Origin: Bacteroidota bacterium
GTDB lineage: Bacteria > Bacteroidota > Bacteroidia > Chitinophagales > Chitinophagaceae
Assembly (NCBI GenBank): GCA_023386045.1
Contig: JAEWKK010000006.1
Coordinates: 19,620 to 83,619, forward strand
Length of the DNA: 64,000 bases
Reading direction: 5' to 3'
The position numbers and the translations under genes are program-made. Shown here in pieces: positions 34,010 through 41,543 of this stretch (the stretch's first letter is position 1; every line of letters starts with the position of its first letter). The notes under the pieces were generated by a model. It did no database searches. It saw nothing but the letters and a program-made list of their open reading frames with translations, and was not told the origin of the DNA.

Positions 34010-34417
34010 TCAGCCTGCATGCACTGCTTCCAGGGGCACTTTTGTCATTTGCAGGTGATGATTCTGGAGTTCGTGTACATACAGCGGGTGGGGAAAATGC
34101 CTCCTGTCCTCGCGGTACCAGATATCAATATGGGTGTAATTTCCCGGATCATGGACCACAACCCTGAAGGCGCCTTTCTTGAATTTCACTCCTTCAGCTG
34201 TTTCTTCCTTTTCAAAACCCAGTGTGTTGAGCAATTGCTCCTCGGTAAGCGGTACGGGAATGATGTCCTCAACAGCATACCAGAATTCCTGGATCCCATT
34301 GTTAATGCAGGCCATGTTCTCATCCCGGCTGGTATCCACTACCGTACCTACTCTTTCGTCCTGGCCTTCAATTACTTTTACGATGTCACCCTCTTTTAGT
34401 TCTGAGATTTTGATCAT
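34010..34417 (-). CDS. conserved hypothetical protein with KOW-like N-terminus
   Basis: The 135-residue cytoplasmic protein starts with a small basic/strand region (ISELKEGDIVKVIEGQDERVGTV) that looks like an SH3/KOW-type barrel. A middle part reads PVPLTEEQLLNTLGFEKEE, and the end is VHDPGNYTHIDIWY ... YVHELQNHHLQM. The HELQN phrase recurs in Bacteroidota proteins of unknown function. I do not recognise an enzyme motif. It is monocistronic, with a terminator after it. Confidence 0.72.
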   Translation of the reverse strand: MIKISELKEGDIVKVIEGQDERVGTVVDTSRDENMACINNGIQEFWYAVEDIIPVPLTEEQLLNTLGFEKEETAEGVKFKKGAFRVVVHDPGNYTHIDIWYREDRRHFPHPLYVHELQNHHLQMTKVPLEAVHAG

Positions 34418-34654
34418 AACTATTGATTTGTCTCCGAATTTAATTAATACTGATCAACCATTATGAGTTTTCTCCAATTTTTCCTTAGATAAAAAGAAGA
34501 GCTGGCCTCTTTCTTTTTTTCTGAATTTACTCTATATAGCCGAACAGCAATCCGGAAGAACCAAAGGACGCAACGAAAGCTTAATTGAGCACAACTGCCT
34601 GGCACAAAAAAACAAAGATTGAACTGGGTTGTTTGTACCCGGCTATAGAACATG

Positions 34655-34690
34655 ATCAGCTGCTGTTGCGTCGCACTCTTCTGCGTTCTT
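34655..34690. repeat. possible dispersed repeat (GTTGCGTCGC ... CTCTTCTGC)
   Basis: The 296-base gap between the hypothetical gene and hmgA contains GTTGCGTCGCACTCTTCTGC. Parts recur in the queA leader (CGCAACTCTTCTGC near 5738) and near 63010 (GCGTCGCAACTGTCGC). I see no gene in this gap; a 69-codon open frame there has no protein-like features. Confidence 0.35.
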
Positions 34691-34713
34691 ATCTCTACTG
34701 AACCATCATTATA

Positions 34714-35871
34714 CTATTCCGCCCAACTCATAACGTAGTGATCATTCTCAATTTCAAGCGCCTGCTTTGTAAGCATGAGCGGATGAAAAGTATCCACCAT
34801 CACGGCCAGTTCCTGTGTTTCTTTCTTGCCAATGCTTTTCTCTACCGCACCCGGATGTGGTCCATGGGGTATTCCGGCAGGATGCAGGGTGATCATCCCC
34901 CTTGTTACATTCTTGCGGCTCATAAAATCACCATCAACATAATATAGAACTTCATCACTGTCTATATTACTATGATTGTATGGAGCAGGTATCGCATCAG
35001 GATGGTAATCGTAAAGGCGCGGACAAAATGAACAGACCACGAAATTGTTGGCCTCAAAGGTCTGGTGTACCGGCGGCGGCTGGTGTACCCTTCCTGTGAT
35101 GGGTTCAAAATCATGAATGGAAAAAGCGTAAGGATAGCAACAGCCATCCCAGCCTACCACGTCAAAAGGATGCGTGCCATAATGTATATTATATAACACA
35201 CCTTTCTTCTTGGTCCTTACTTTAAAATCTCCTTTTTCATTAAAGGTCTGCAGGTTCTGTGGTGTGCGGATGTCGCGCTCACAAAATGGCGAATGCTCCA
35301 GTAACTGCCCATACTTGCTCAGGTATCTTTTGGGAAAGCGGATGGGACTGAATGACTCCACAATAAAGAGCCGGTTGTTCTCCGTGCTGAAATGGATCTG
35401 GTAAATGGTTCCTCTCGGGATCACCAGGTAATCGCCATAAGCAAATGGCAGCTCACCATACATGGTCTTGAGAACGCCCTCGCCTTCATGAATAAAGATC
35501 ATTTCGTCGGCATCAGCATTCTTATAAAAATAATCGGTGACACTTTGCTGGGGTGCCGCCAGTACAATATGGCAATCATTATTTACCAGTACAGGGATGC
35601 GACTGTCAAGAAAATCTTTTACGGGCTTGATATGAAATCCTTCAAAGCAGCGATGGCTGAGCATTTTTTCTTCAGCGATCTGTGGTGCCACGTTCACCGG
35701 TTTTTCGGTCTTGATAATCTGTGTGGGCGGATGAATATGGTAAAGCAGGGAATAATCATTGGAAAAACCTTCGGTGGAGAACAATTGCTCTGAATACAGG
35801 CCTCCATCAGGCTTGCGGAATTGCGTATGTCGCTTGTGAGGGATCTCTCCCATTTTATGATAATAAGGCAT
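34714..35871 (-). CDS. hmgA: homogentisate 1,2-dioxygenase
   Basis: This Fe(II) enzyme opens the ring of homogentisate in tyrosine and phenylalanine catabolism, giving maleylacetoacetate. The 385-residue chain shows the cupin-fold layout: IFIHEGEGVLKTMYGELPF with IPRGTIYQIHF in the N-terminal part, then the C-terminal iron-binding part with FEANNFVVCSFCPRLYDYHP, LYYVDGDFMSRKN and LHPAGIPHGPHPGA carrying the His and Glu ligands. It is somewhat shorter than proteobacterial HmgA, as usual in Bacteroidota. No other genes of the pathway are adjacent. Confidence 0.9.
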   Translation of the reverse strand: MPYYHKMGEIPHKRHTQFRKPDGGLYSEQLFSTEGFSNDYSLLYHIHPPTQIIKTEKPVNVAPQIAEEKMLSHRCFEGFHIKPVKDFLDSRIPVLVNNDCHIVLAAPQQSVTDYFYKNADADEMIFIHEGEGVLKTMYGELPFAYGDYLVIPRGTIYQIHFSTENNRLFIVESFSPIRFPKRYLSKYGQLLEHSPFCERDIRTPQNLQTFNEKGDFKVRTKKKGVLYNIHYGTHPFDVVGWDGCCYPYAFSIHDFEPITGRVHQPPPVHQTFEANNFVVCSFCPRLYDYHPDAIPAPYNHSNIDSDEVLYYVDGDFMSRKNVTRGMITLHPAGIPHGPHPGAVEKSIGKKETQELAVMVDTFHPLMLTKQALEIENDHYVMSWAE

Positions 35872-36099
35872 GGTAATATTTTATTTAATAAATGATCAAA
35901 CAGGGCAGGAAATCAAAAACAGGCAGATTTATCCAGTTGCAGTGATACCATCAGGAAATAATATTTCCACCGGCGTTTGTCGATCCAGTAAGTAAAGTTC
36001 CGGTACAATGGCATGGTACAAAATAACGAAAATTGTATTTGAACCATTTAAAGCTGGTTTCCAGGTTTTTACAAAAGCATGACCAAGTTAATTCCAGGA

Positions 36100-36113
36100 C
36101 TGATAATTATCAG
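36100..36113. promoter_or_regulatory. 14-bp palindrome upstream of the Ric gene
   Basis: CTGATAATTATCAG is a perfect palindrome, six bases upstream of the larger 28-bp palindrome. It could be a second operator or an activator site. The TGAT/ATCA ends recall FNR/CRP-family half-sites, but the spacing is four bases without the TTGAT core. Confidence 0.4.
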
Positions 36114-36115
36114 GT

Positions 36116-36149
36116 TTTGAATAAAAGTATTCAAATACTTTTATTCTTT
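36116..36149 (+). promoter_or_regulatory. Ric promoter with operator-like 28-bp perfect inverted repeat
   Basis: Arms GAATAAAAGTATT (36119-36131) and AATACTTTTATTC (36134-36146) are perfect reverse complements around a 2-base CA spacer, 23 bases before the ATG. A TTTG (36116-36119) and a TATTCTTT (36142-36149) flank or overlap it at about -33/-7 distance, so a protein bound there would block RNA polymerase. The AT-rich form with an AAATAC half resembles NsrR-type sites, and an Rrf2 regulator is encoded next to Ric. Confidence 0.65.
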
Positions 36150-36169
36150 CAAAACAATAAAGACAATAT

Positions 36170-37384
36170 ATGGACAGCTTATTTATTCCGGATCTGCAGC
36201 CAGCGCTGAAACATCCAACCGTTTTCAAAAAATTTGATTCACTCAAGGGCGGCGAGTCATTTGAACTGATCAACGACCACGACCCTATTCCTCTTTTTTA
36301 TGAATTGAAAGCAGAAAGAGGTGATGTTTTTGAATGGAAAAAACTGGAGAACGGCCCCGAAGTCTGGAGAGTAGAGATCTCAAAGACAGCAGATCAGAAA
36401 GAAGTGAAAACACAGCCGATTGAAACAGCAACCAGTGCAGGTGGCGATGAATTTGTGTTGAATGTGACCCTGATCGAACCCCGTTTCAAGCACCCAACCA
36501 TCTTCCGTCATTTTGATGAATTAAAGGAAGGTGAAGCTTTCCAGATATTGAACGACCATGATCCCAAGCCATTGTATTACCAGATGATCGCCGAAAGAGG
36601 TAATGTATTCTCATGGGAGTACCTTCAGAAAGGTCCGCAGTGGTATAAAGTACGCATCCGTAAAAACGATGTAGCTGCAGGAGAATCGATCGGACAGATT
36701 GCTGCAAAGGATATCCGCAAGGCAGAAGTGTTCAAGAAATATGGTATTGATTTTTGCTGCGGAGGTAAAAAATCTTTGAAGCAGGTTTGTGAAGAAAGCG
36801 GTTTGGATGCGGCAACTATTGAAGCAGAGCTGGACCAGGTACAGACCAAACCCCAGGGTGAAAATTTTGACCGTTGGGAGCCAGACTTCCTGGCTGATTA
36901 CATTTATAACAAGCACCATCGTTTTTATTATGATGAAGCACCTGTGATCAGCGATCTTCTTGCTAAAGTAGTGGGACGTCATGGCAACCAGCACCAGGAA
37001 CTGGAATTACTCCAGGCCCTTTATAAAAAGCTGACAGCAGAACTGGATACCCATTTCATGAAAGAAGAAAAAGTACTGTTCCCATTTATCAAGGCATTGG
37101 TTAATGCAAAGAAAACCGGAAGTACCGCAGAATTATACAATGGTTTTTCCATTACACAACCCGTGCAGATGATGGAGTCGGATCATGAAGCCGCCGGAGA
37201 GATCCTGGTTGAAATGAGAAAATTAGCCAACGACTATACAACACCAGCAGATGCCTGCAACAGCTACCAGTTCCTTTACCAGAAGCTGAAAGCCCTGGAG
37301 GAAGACCTGCACCAGCACATTCACCTGGAGAACAATATCCTTTTCCCTAAAGCACTGAAGCTGGAAAAAGAGCTGCGATCCTGA
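36170..37384 (+). CDS. iron-sulfur cluster repair di-iron protein (Ric/ScdA) with two N-terminal DUF2249 domains
   Basis: The 404-residue protein has four parts. Two DUF2249 copies (about 7-72 and 93-164) share HPT-F-F-L-GE-F-NDHDP-PL-Y and AERG-VF-W. An ScdA_N segment (about 165-223) carries the di-Cys motif DFCCGG. A hemerythrin-like domain (about 240-400) has repeated His and Glu (HHRFYYDE, HFMKEEKVLFPF, ESDHEAAGE, HLENNILFPK) for a di-iron centre. Ric proteins repair Fe-S clusters damaged by nitric oxide or oxidants. The DUF2249 pair on the same chain as Ric is a compact form of the usual separate genes. A palindrome upstream and an Rrf2 gene downstream place it in a nitrosative-stress cluster. 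Confidence 0.9.
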   Translation: MDSLFIPDLQPALKHPTVFKKFDSLKGGESFELINDHDPIPLFYELKAERGDVFEWKKLENGPEVWRVEISKTADQKEVKTQPIETATSAGGDEFVLNVTLIEPRFKHPTIFRHFDELKEGEAFQILNDHDPKPLYYQMIAERGNVFSWEYLQKGPQWYKVRIRKNDVAAGESIGQIAAKDIRKAEVFKKYGIDFCCGGKKSLKQVCEESGLDAATIEAELDQVQTKPQGENFDRWEPDFLADYIYNKHHRFYYDEAPVISDLLAKVVGRHGNQHQELELLQALYKKLTAELDTHFMKEEKVLFPFIKALVNAKKTGSTAELYNGFSITQPVQMMESDHEAAGEILVEMRKLANDYTTPADACNSYQFLYQKLKALEEDLHQHIHLENNILFPKALKLEKELRS

Positions 37385-37400
37385 TCTTGAAAAACTATAA

Positions 37401-37434
37401 TAAAGCCCGCTGCTTCATGCAGCCGGGCTTTTTA
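37401..37434 (+). terminator. terminator after the Ric gene
   Basis: AAAGCCCGCTGC and GCAGCCGGGCTT pair around TTCAT (with one bulge) and end in five T, 17 bases after the Ric stop. It separates Ric from the Rrf2 gene, at least partly. Confidence 0.8.
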
Positions 37435-37449
37435 TTCCATATTTGTGAT

Positions 37450-37881
37450 ATGCTTTCCATTTCCTGCAAATACGCGATCAGGGCAACCGTTTACCTGATG
37501 TCTAGATCCAAGCAACTGGCCAAGGCCGGACTAAAGGAAGTGGCGGAAGAAATTGAAGCCAATGAGCACACAACGGGAAAGATCCTTCAGCTTTTAGTGA
37601 AGTCAAAGATCATTACTTCCTTAAAAGGTCCCGGAGGTGGTTTTTTTGTAGCCGCCATCAACCATCCTGTTTATCTCATAGATATTGTGAACGTGATTGA
37701 TGGAGACCATTTCTTTTTTGAATGTGGCCTCGGTTTAAAAAAATGTTCTGAAGCCAAGCCCTGTCCCATTCATCATACCTATAAAATATCACGCGAAAAA
37801 TTGTATCAGGAATTTTGTTCCGTAACCATTCAGGAACTGGCCGATGACCTCACCATGGGCAAGGCCTTTTTAAAAAGATGA
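37450..37881 (+). CDS. Rrf2-family Fe-S regulator (NsrR/IscR-like)
   Basis: The 143-residue protein is an Rrf2 winged-helix regulator: ISCKYAIRATVYLM and LKEVAEEIEANEHTTGKILQLLVKSK in the helix-turn-helix, and GPGGGFFVA in the wing. Three cysteines C92, C99 and C105 (ECGLGLKKCSEAKPC) match the cluster-binding cysteines of NsrR and IscR, so it probably senses nitric oxide or Fe-S status. A possible start 21 codons upstream lies in the terminator region and is rejected; the ATG at 37450 gives the family N-terminus. It lies between Ric and an NnrS-like gene. Its likely target is the 28-bp palindrome (inference). Confidence 0.88.
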   Translation: MLSISCKYAIRATVYLMSRSKQLAKAGLKEVAEEIEANEHTTGKILQLLVKSKIITSLKGPGGGFFVAAINHPVYLIDIVNVIDGDHFFFECGLGLKKCSEAKPCPIHHTYKISREKLYQEFCSVTIQELADDLTMGKAFLKR

Positions 37882-37882
37882 A

Positions 37883-38950
37883 ATGAATAAAGCCTTCCTT
37901 GTTTTTCCCCTGATCATCTTCTCATTATTATTGGCGGTTTGGAGCGGCTGGATCCGCGTAGGTTGGGATCTTCCACTAGCAAAAATGTCCTGGCAGCATG
38001 GAGCCATCATGGTCAATAGCTTCCTTGCTTCTCTCATTTTTCTTGAAAGGGCAGTCACCTTTCGCAATAAAGCTGTATTACTCCTGCCCTTTGTCAATGC
38101 ATTAAGTGCCGTTGCATTTATCTCCGGTTACAACATGGCAGGCCAGTCCTTGCTGATAGCGGGCAGCCTGGGTTTCCTGGTGATGTGTCTTTATTTTGTT
38201 TACCGCTACAAAGAACTCTATTATTATGTTTTTGTAGCAGGAGCCGCCTGTCTTCTTACAGGAAACATTATTTTATTAAAGACACAGCTTTATCCTGCCG
38301 CTGTTACCTGGTGGATGGGATTTCTTTTATTCACCATCGTTGCGGAACGTTTGGAGCTGAGTCGTTTTTTATCACTTACTAAAAGAAAAACAGGTTTTTT
38401 ACTGGCCGCACTGGCGAGTGTATTGATCACCGTGTGCTGGCCTTTTCATTTATATGGACAGATCCTTTTTGCACTGGCAATTGCAGCCACTGCCATCTGG
38501 CTGCTGCGTTATGATATGGCCTGGCATTCGATCCGGATCAAAGGACAACACCGTTATTCAGGCATCCTTTTGATCACAGGCTATTTCTGGCTGCTAATCA
38601 CCTCAGCTCTTATGATCACTGCCGATCGTTTTGCTTTTGGTTATGATGCCACCCTGCACAGCTTTTTTATTGGCTTTGTTTTTTCAATGATCTTTTCACA
38701 CGCTCCCATCATCTTACCGGCTGTTGCCAAATTACCTGTGAAGATCTACAGGCCCGTATTGTATGTATGGTTTGTCTTTCTCCAATTGTCTTTGATCATA
38801 CGCGTGATCGCAGATATCATTACCGATCCGGTTTGCAGAAGGATCGGCGGTATTGCCAATGGCTTTACCATCCTGTTATTTTTTGTAACGGTGGCACTGA
38901 TTGTAAGAAAGGAATTACAGAAAAGAAAAGCTTCAGTCAGAAAAGCCTAA
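37883..38950 (+). CDS. NnrS-like multi-pass membrane protein
   Basis: The 355-residue protein has about ten to twelve membrane helices. It contains the NnrS-like phrases WQHGAIMVNSFLASLI (near residue 39), AMLITADRFAFGYDATLHSF-type sequence and HSFFIGFVFSMIFSHAPII, with histidines inside or next to helices that in NnrS bind heme and copper. NnrS proteins relieve nitrosative stress. The start lies one base after the Rrf2 stop, so the two are coupled. Overall similarity to classical NnrS is partial, hence moderate confidence. The last 18 bases overlap the convergent DUF59 gene. Confidence 0.65.
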   Translation: MNKAFLVFPLIIFSLLLAVWSGWIRVGWDLPLAKMSWQHGAIMVNSFLASLIFLERAVTFRNKAVLLLPFVNALSAVAFISGYNMAGQSLLIAGSLGFLVMCLYFVYRYKELYYYVFVAGAACLLTGNIILLKTQLYPAAVTWWMGFLLFTIVAERLELSRFLSLTKRKTGFLLAALASVLITVCWPFHLYGQILFALAIAATAIWLLRYDMAWHSIRIKGQHRYSGILLITGYFWLLITSALMITADRFAFGYDATLHSFFIGFVFSMIFSHAPIILPAVAKLPVKIYRPVLYVWFVFLQLSLIIRVIADIITDPVCRRIGGIANGFTILLFFVTVALIVRKELQKRKASVRKA

Positions 38951-39235
38951 TTGCAATTTGGCTTCAGGGCTCATTCTTTGTTTGGTCCATTTGGGTTCAT
39001 ACACTACTTCCACGTGTACATTGCTCACACCTGGAATTTCATATACCACATTCTTGACTTCTTCGGGCATGAAAGCGGCAGCCGGACAGGTGGCAGTGGT
39101 CAGCGTCATGATGATATAAACATCGCCGCCAATTACATTCACATCGTAGATCAGGCCAAGGTCATAAATATTCACGGGTATCTCGGGATCAAAAACGGTT
39201 TTCAGTTTTTCAATAACATTTTCAGTGGTGATCAT
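38933..39235 (-). CDS. DUF59/MIP18-family protein (SufT/PaaD-like)
   Basis: The 100-residue protein starts at MITTENVIEKLKTVFDPEIP, a family-typical N-terminus; a Met seven codons upstream is rejected. The DPEIPVNIYDLGLIYDV and MTLTTATCPAAAFMPEEV segments, including the conserved Cys, are characteristic of DUF59 (SufT, PaaD, MIP18). These proteins help assemble or deliver Fe-S clusters. The link to the neighbouring Fe-S repair and Rrf2 genes is consistent, although it is on the other strand and overlaps the NnrS-like gene tail to tail. Confidence 0.88.
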   Translation of the reverse strand: MITTENVIEKLKTVFDPEIPVNIYDLGLIYDVNVIGGDVYIIMTLTTATCPAAAFMPEEVKNVVYEIPGVSNVHVEVVYEPKWTKQRMSPEAKLQLGFSD

Positions 39236-39330
39236 TTCAAAATTCTTGAATAACAAAGTTCCGCATCATTTATTTACTTGTTTCTTTCTTTGCACTGATC
39301 TTTATCATCAAATACAATTTCTACAGATCC

Positions 39331-39854
39331 ATGACAAGAATCGGGCTGATAGCGGATACGCACAACTACCTGGATGAAGCTGTATTCAACCATTTCGCTT
39401 CCTGCGATGAGATCTGGCATGCCGGGGACTTTGGTTCAGCCGCAATTGCTGATCAACTTAAAGCCTTCAAACCACTACGTGGTGTTTATGGCAATATAGA
39501 TGGCTATGATATCAGGAGCCATTATCCTCTCCAATTGAGCTGGCAGTGTGAAAATGTGAATGTATTCATGATCCATATTGGAGGTTATCCCAAACGTTAT
39601 GCACCCGGTGTAAAAAATGAATTGATCAATTCAGGAGCCAAACTTTTTATCAGCGGTCATTCGCATATTTTAAAGATCATCTATGACGATCAGATCGGCT
39701 GCCTGCATATGAATCCAGGCGCTGCCGGCAACCAGGGCTGGCATAAAAAAAAACCATCATTCGTTTTGCGATTGATGGTTCTGATATGAAAGATTGTGAA
39801 GTAATTGAATTAGGAATCCGGGGATCATCAATACCAACCCCTGGCCTGGAATAA
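39331..39854 (+). pseudogene. MJ0936/YfcE-type metallophosphoesterase with poly-A frameshift
   Basis: The calcineurin-like phosphodiesterase motifs are complete in the first 138 codons: LIADTHNYLDE, HAGDFGS, YGNIDG, HIGGYP and SGHSHI, then LHMNPGAAGNQGWH. Next comes a run of nine A (39745-39753). In the given frame the protein ends KPSFVLRLMVLI at 39789 (152 residues). Shifting by one base after the A run gives TIIRFAIDGSDMKDCEVIELGIRG and a stop at 39854, the C-terminal strand pair expected in the family. So the gene is either frameshifted, read by slippage on A9, or mis-sequenced. Catalytic residues are intact in any case. Confidence 0.75.
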
Positions 39855-40298
39855 TTCGCGGAAAGGCCATGGTATGGAAGCCAGTATGATCAAAAGTGCT
39901 ACCAGGTAAAAGATCATGGTTCTTCTGTGCTTTGCCCTGTCGCCTATCGCCTTACGGCCCTGAGCCTTACCAATATGAATCAGGATGATGGCAATGAGCA
40001 TACCTGCCAGGTGCTCCACTACAAAAAAGCGGCTGGCAGGATCTTTCATCACAGCAGCCATACCGTTTGTTTCAATTTGTTTGTAACCCCATGGACCTGT
40101 AAACCAGAGATAGATACCAATCAGCAACATTAGGTCGGCAGCAATGGTGAGTAATAAACCCAGTCTGTTATCTGTTCGTATGTAGGGTCTTTTACCAGCA
40201 ATGAGGCTGTTGAGGATGGCGAAGATCAGCAGCAAAAGAACGATCCATCTTCCTACTGAATGGGTATGCATTAACGCATTGTACAAACTATTGTCCAT
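39828..40298 (-). CDS. conserved four-helix membrane protein with histidines
   Basis: The 156-residue protein has four membrane helices (about 15-32, 48-66, 90-110, 125-145). Histidines lie near or within helices (LMHTHSVGRW, VEHLAGMLIAIILIHIGKA, KHRRTMIFYL), a pattern that can serve heme, though no named family is recognised. The start is MDNSLYNALMHTHS. Its 3' end overlaps the out-of-frame tail of the phosphoesterase gene. Confidence 0.72.
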   Translation of the reverse strand: MDNSLYNALMHTHSVGRWIVLLLLIFAILNSLIAGKRPYIRTDNRLGLLLTIAADLMLLIGIYLWFTGPWGYKQIETNGMAAVMKDPASRFFVVEHLAGMLIAIILIHIGKAQGRKAIGDRAKHRRTMIFYLVALLIILASIPWPFRELFQARGWY

Positions 40299-40343
40299 GC
40301 CTGGTTGATTTTTGGTTCCGCCAAAACTACAACGGAATTATTA

Positions 40344-40383
40344 AACTCGTGAACTTGCCAACTTGTGAACTCGTGAACTCATG
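40344..40383. repeat. 5-unit octamer repeat (AACTCGTG type)
   Basis: Five in-phase 8-bp units AACTCGTG, AACTTGCC, AACTTGTG, AACTCGTG, AACTCATG lie between the 4-TM gene and the end of the PD40 gene. The unit length and sequence differ from the heptamer tracts, but the organisation is the same. Confidence 0.75.
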
Positions 40384-40388
40384 AACTT

Positions 40389-41447
40389 TTATTCCCACTC
40401 CGCCACAAACAAATTCGTATCCCTCGTTCCTCCGTTATTGCGGTTGCTGGAGAAGATGATCTTTTTGCCATCAGGACTGAACATAGGAAAAGCATCAAAG
40501 CCTTTATCGCGGCTGATCTTTTCTATATTGCTGCCATCGGCATTCATTGTATACATGTTGAAGGGAAAGCCTCTTTTGTATTCATGGTTGCTGCAGAAGA
40601 TCACACGGCCATCAGGCATGAAGTTGGGTGCCCAGTTGGCCTGACCCAGGTTGGTGATCTGTTTGGCATCCGAACCATCTGCATTAGCAATAAACACTTC
40701 CATTTGTGTTGGTGCTACCATACCTTCCTTCAAAAGATTTTTATAATCATTGATCTCAGCTTCCGTTTGCGGACGGCTGGCTCTCCATACGATCTTGCTG
40801 CCATCGCGACTGAACCAGGCACCTCCATCATATCCAAGCGCATTGGTGATTTGTTTTGTCTCTCCCGTTGCAAGGTCCATCAGGTAAAGGTCAAGATCAC
40901 CATTGCGTGTGGAAGTAAACAACATGGTTTTACCGTCGGGAGACAGTGTTGCCTCTGCATCATAACCCGGAGTATCTGTGAGCTTTTTCACGATCTTACC
41001 TTTCAGATCGGCCATATAGATATCATAGCTTTCGTAGACCGGCCAGATATACCTGTTGCCATATTTTGCCCTGTCAACTCCGGGAGGACAGGTATCTGCG
41101 GCTTCATGAGTAGAAGCATAGATCACATGCTTATTATCTTTTGTAAAAAAAGCACAGGTGGTTCTTCCCTTCCCCGTACTTACCAGTTTATAGCGAAAGG
41201 GCTTGCCTTTTTTAGGCAATTTTCCTACATAGATCTGGTCGCAGGGAATGCCATCTTTTATTGAGGTACGTTGAAAAACAATTTTCTTTCCATCAAAACT
41301 CCAGTAGGCTTCAGCGTTATCGCCACCAAATGTGAGCTGGCGGATATTTTTGAAATGATTTTCATTGGAGTAATGGAGGCTGTCTGTTTGCGCAGCAAGT
41401 GCCAGAGTAAGACTCAATAGAAAAGCAGTAAAGATTTGTTTCATCAT
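40389..41447 (-). CDS. secreted TolB-like PD40 beta-propeller protein
   Basis: The 352-residue protein has a signal peptide (FLLSLTLALAAQ) and six or so PD40/WD40-like repeats with the phrase SPDGKKI or similar: SFDGKKIVFQ, TKDNKHVIYAS, SPDGKTMLFTS, SRDGSKIVWRA, MPDGRVIFCS, SPDGKKIIFSS. This is a TolB-type propeller, probably periplasmic or lipid-anchored through partners, usually a binding scaffold. A catalytic role is not indicated. The gene is alone on the minus strand and divergent from the TPR lipoprotein. Confidence 0.88.
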   Translation of the reverse strand: MMKQIFTAFLLSLTLALAAQTDSLHYSNENHFKNIRQLTFGGDNAEAYWSFDGKKIVFQRTSIKDGIPCDQIYVGKLPKKGKPFRYKLVSTGKGRTTCAFFTKDNKHVIYASTHEAADTCPPGVDRAKYGNRYIWPVYESYDIYMADLKGKIVKKLTDTPGYDAEATLSPDGKTMLFTSTRNGDLDLYLMDLATGETKQITNALGYDGGAWFSRDGSKIVWRASRPQTEAEINDYKNLLKEGMVAPTQMEVFIANADGSDAKQITNLGQANWAPNFMPDGRVIFCSNHEYKRGFPFNMYTMNADGSNIEKISRDKGFDAFPMFSPDGKKIIFSSNRNNGGTRDTNLFVAEWE

Positions 41448-41506
41448 AATGGTGCTTGTTAAAGCAATTCAAAAATAGCCGCCGCCAAATGCAAAGCAGT
41501 CAGAAT

Positions 41507-41539
41507 TTTGTCATAAGGCGCTGAAAAAAATTAGTTTTG
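41507..41539 (+). promoter_or_regulatory. promoter of the TPR lipoprotein gene (TTTG - 21 bp - TAGTTTTG)
   Basis: TTTG at 41507-41510 and TAGTTTTG at 41532-41539 fit the Bacteroidota -33/-7 layout with a 21-base spacer. The -7 box ends four bases before the ATG at 41544, so the message is predicted to be leaderless or nearly so. Confidence 0.6.
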
Positions 41540-41543
41540 ATGC

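Noticed and set aside
34444..34653. 69-codon frame between the hypothetical gene and hmgA
   Set aside because: Composition is not protein-like, no partner or motif is seen, and part of it overlaps repeat-like sequence.
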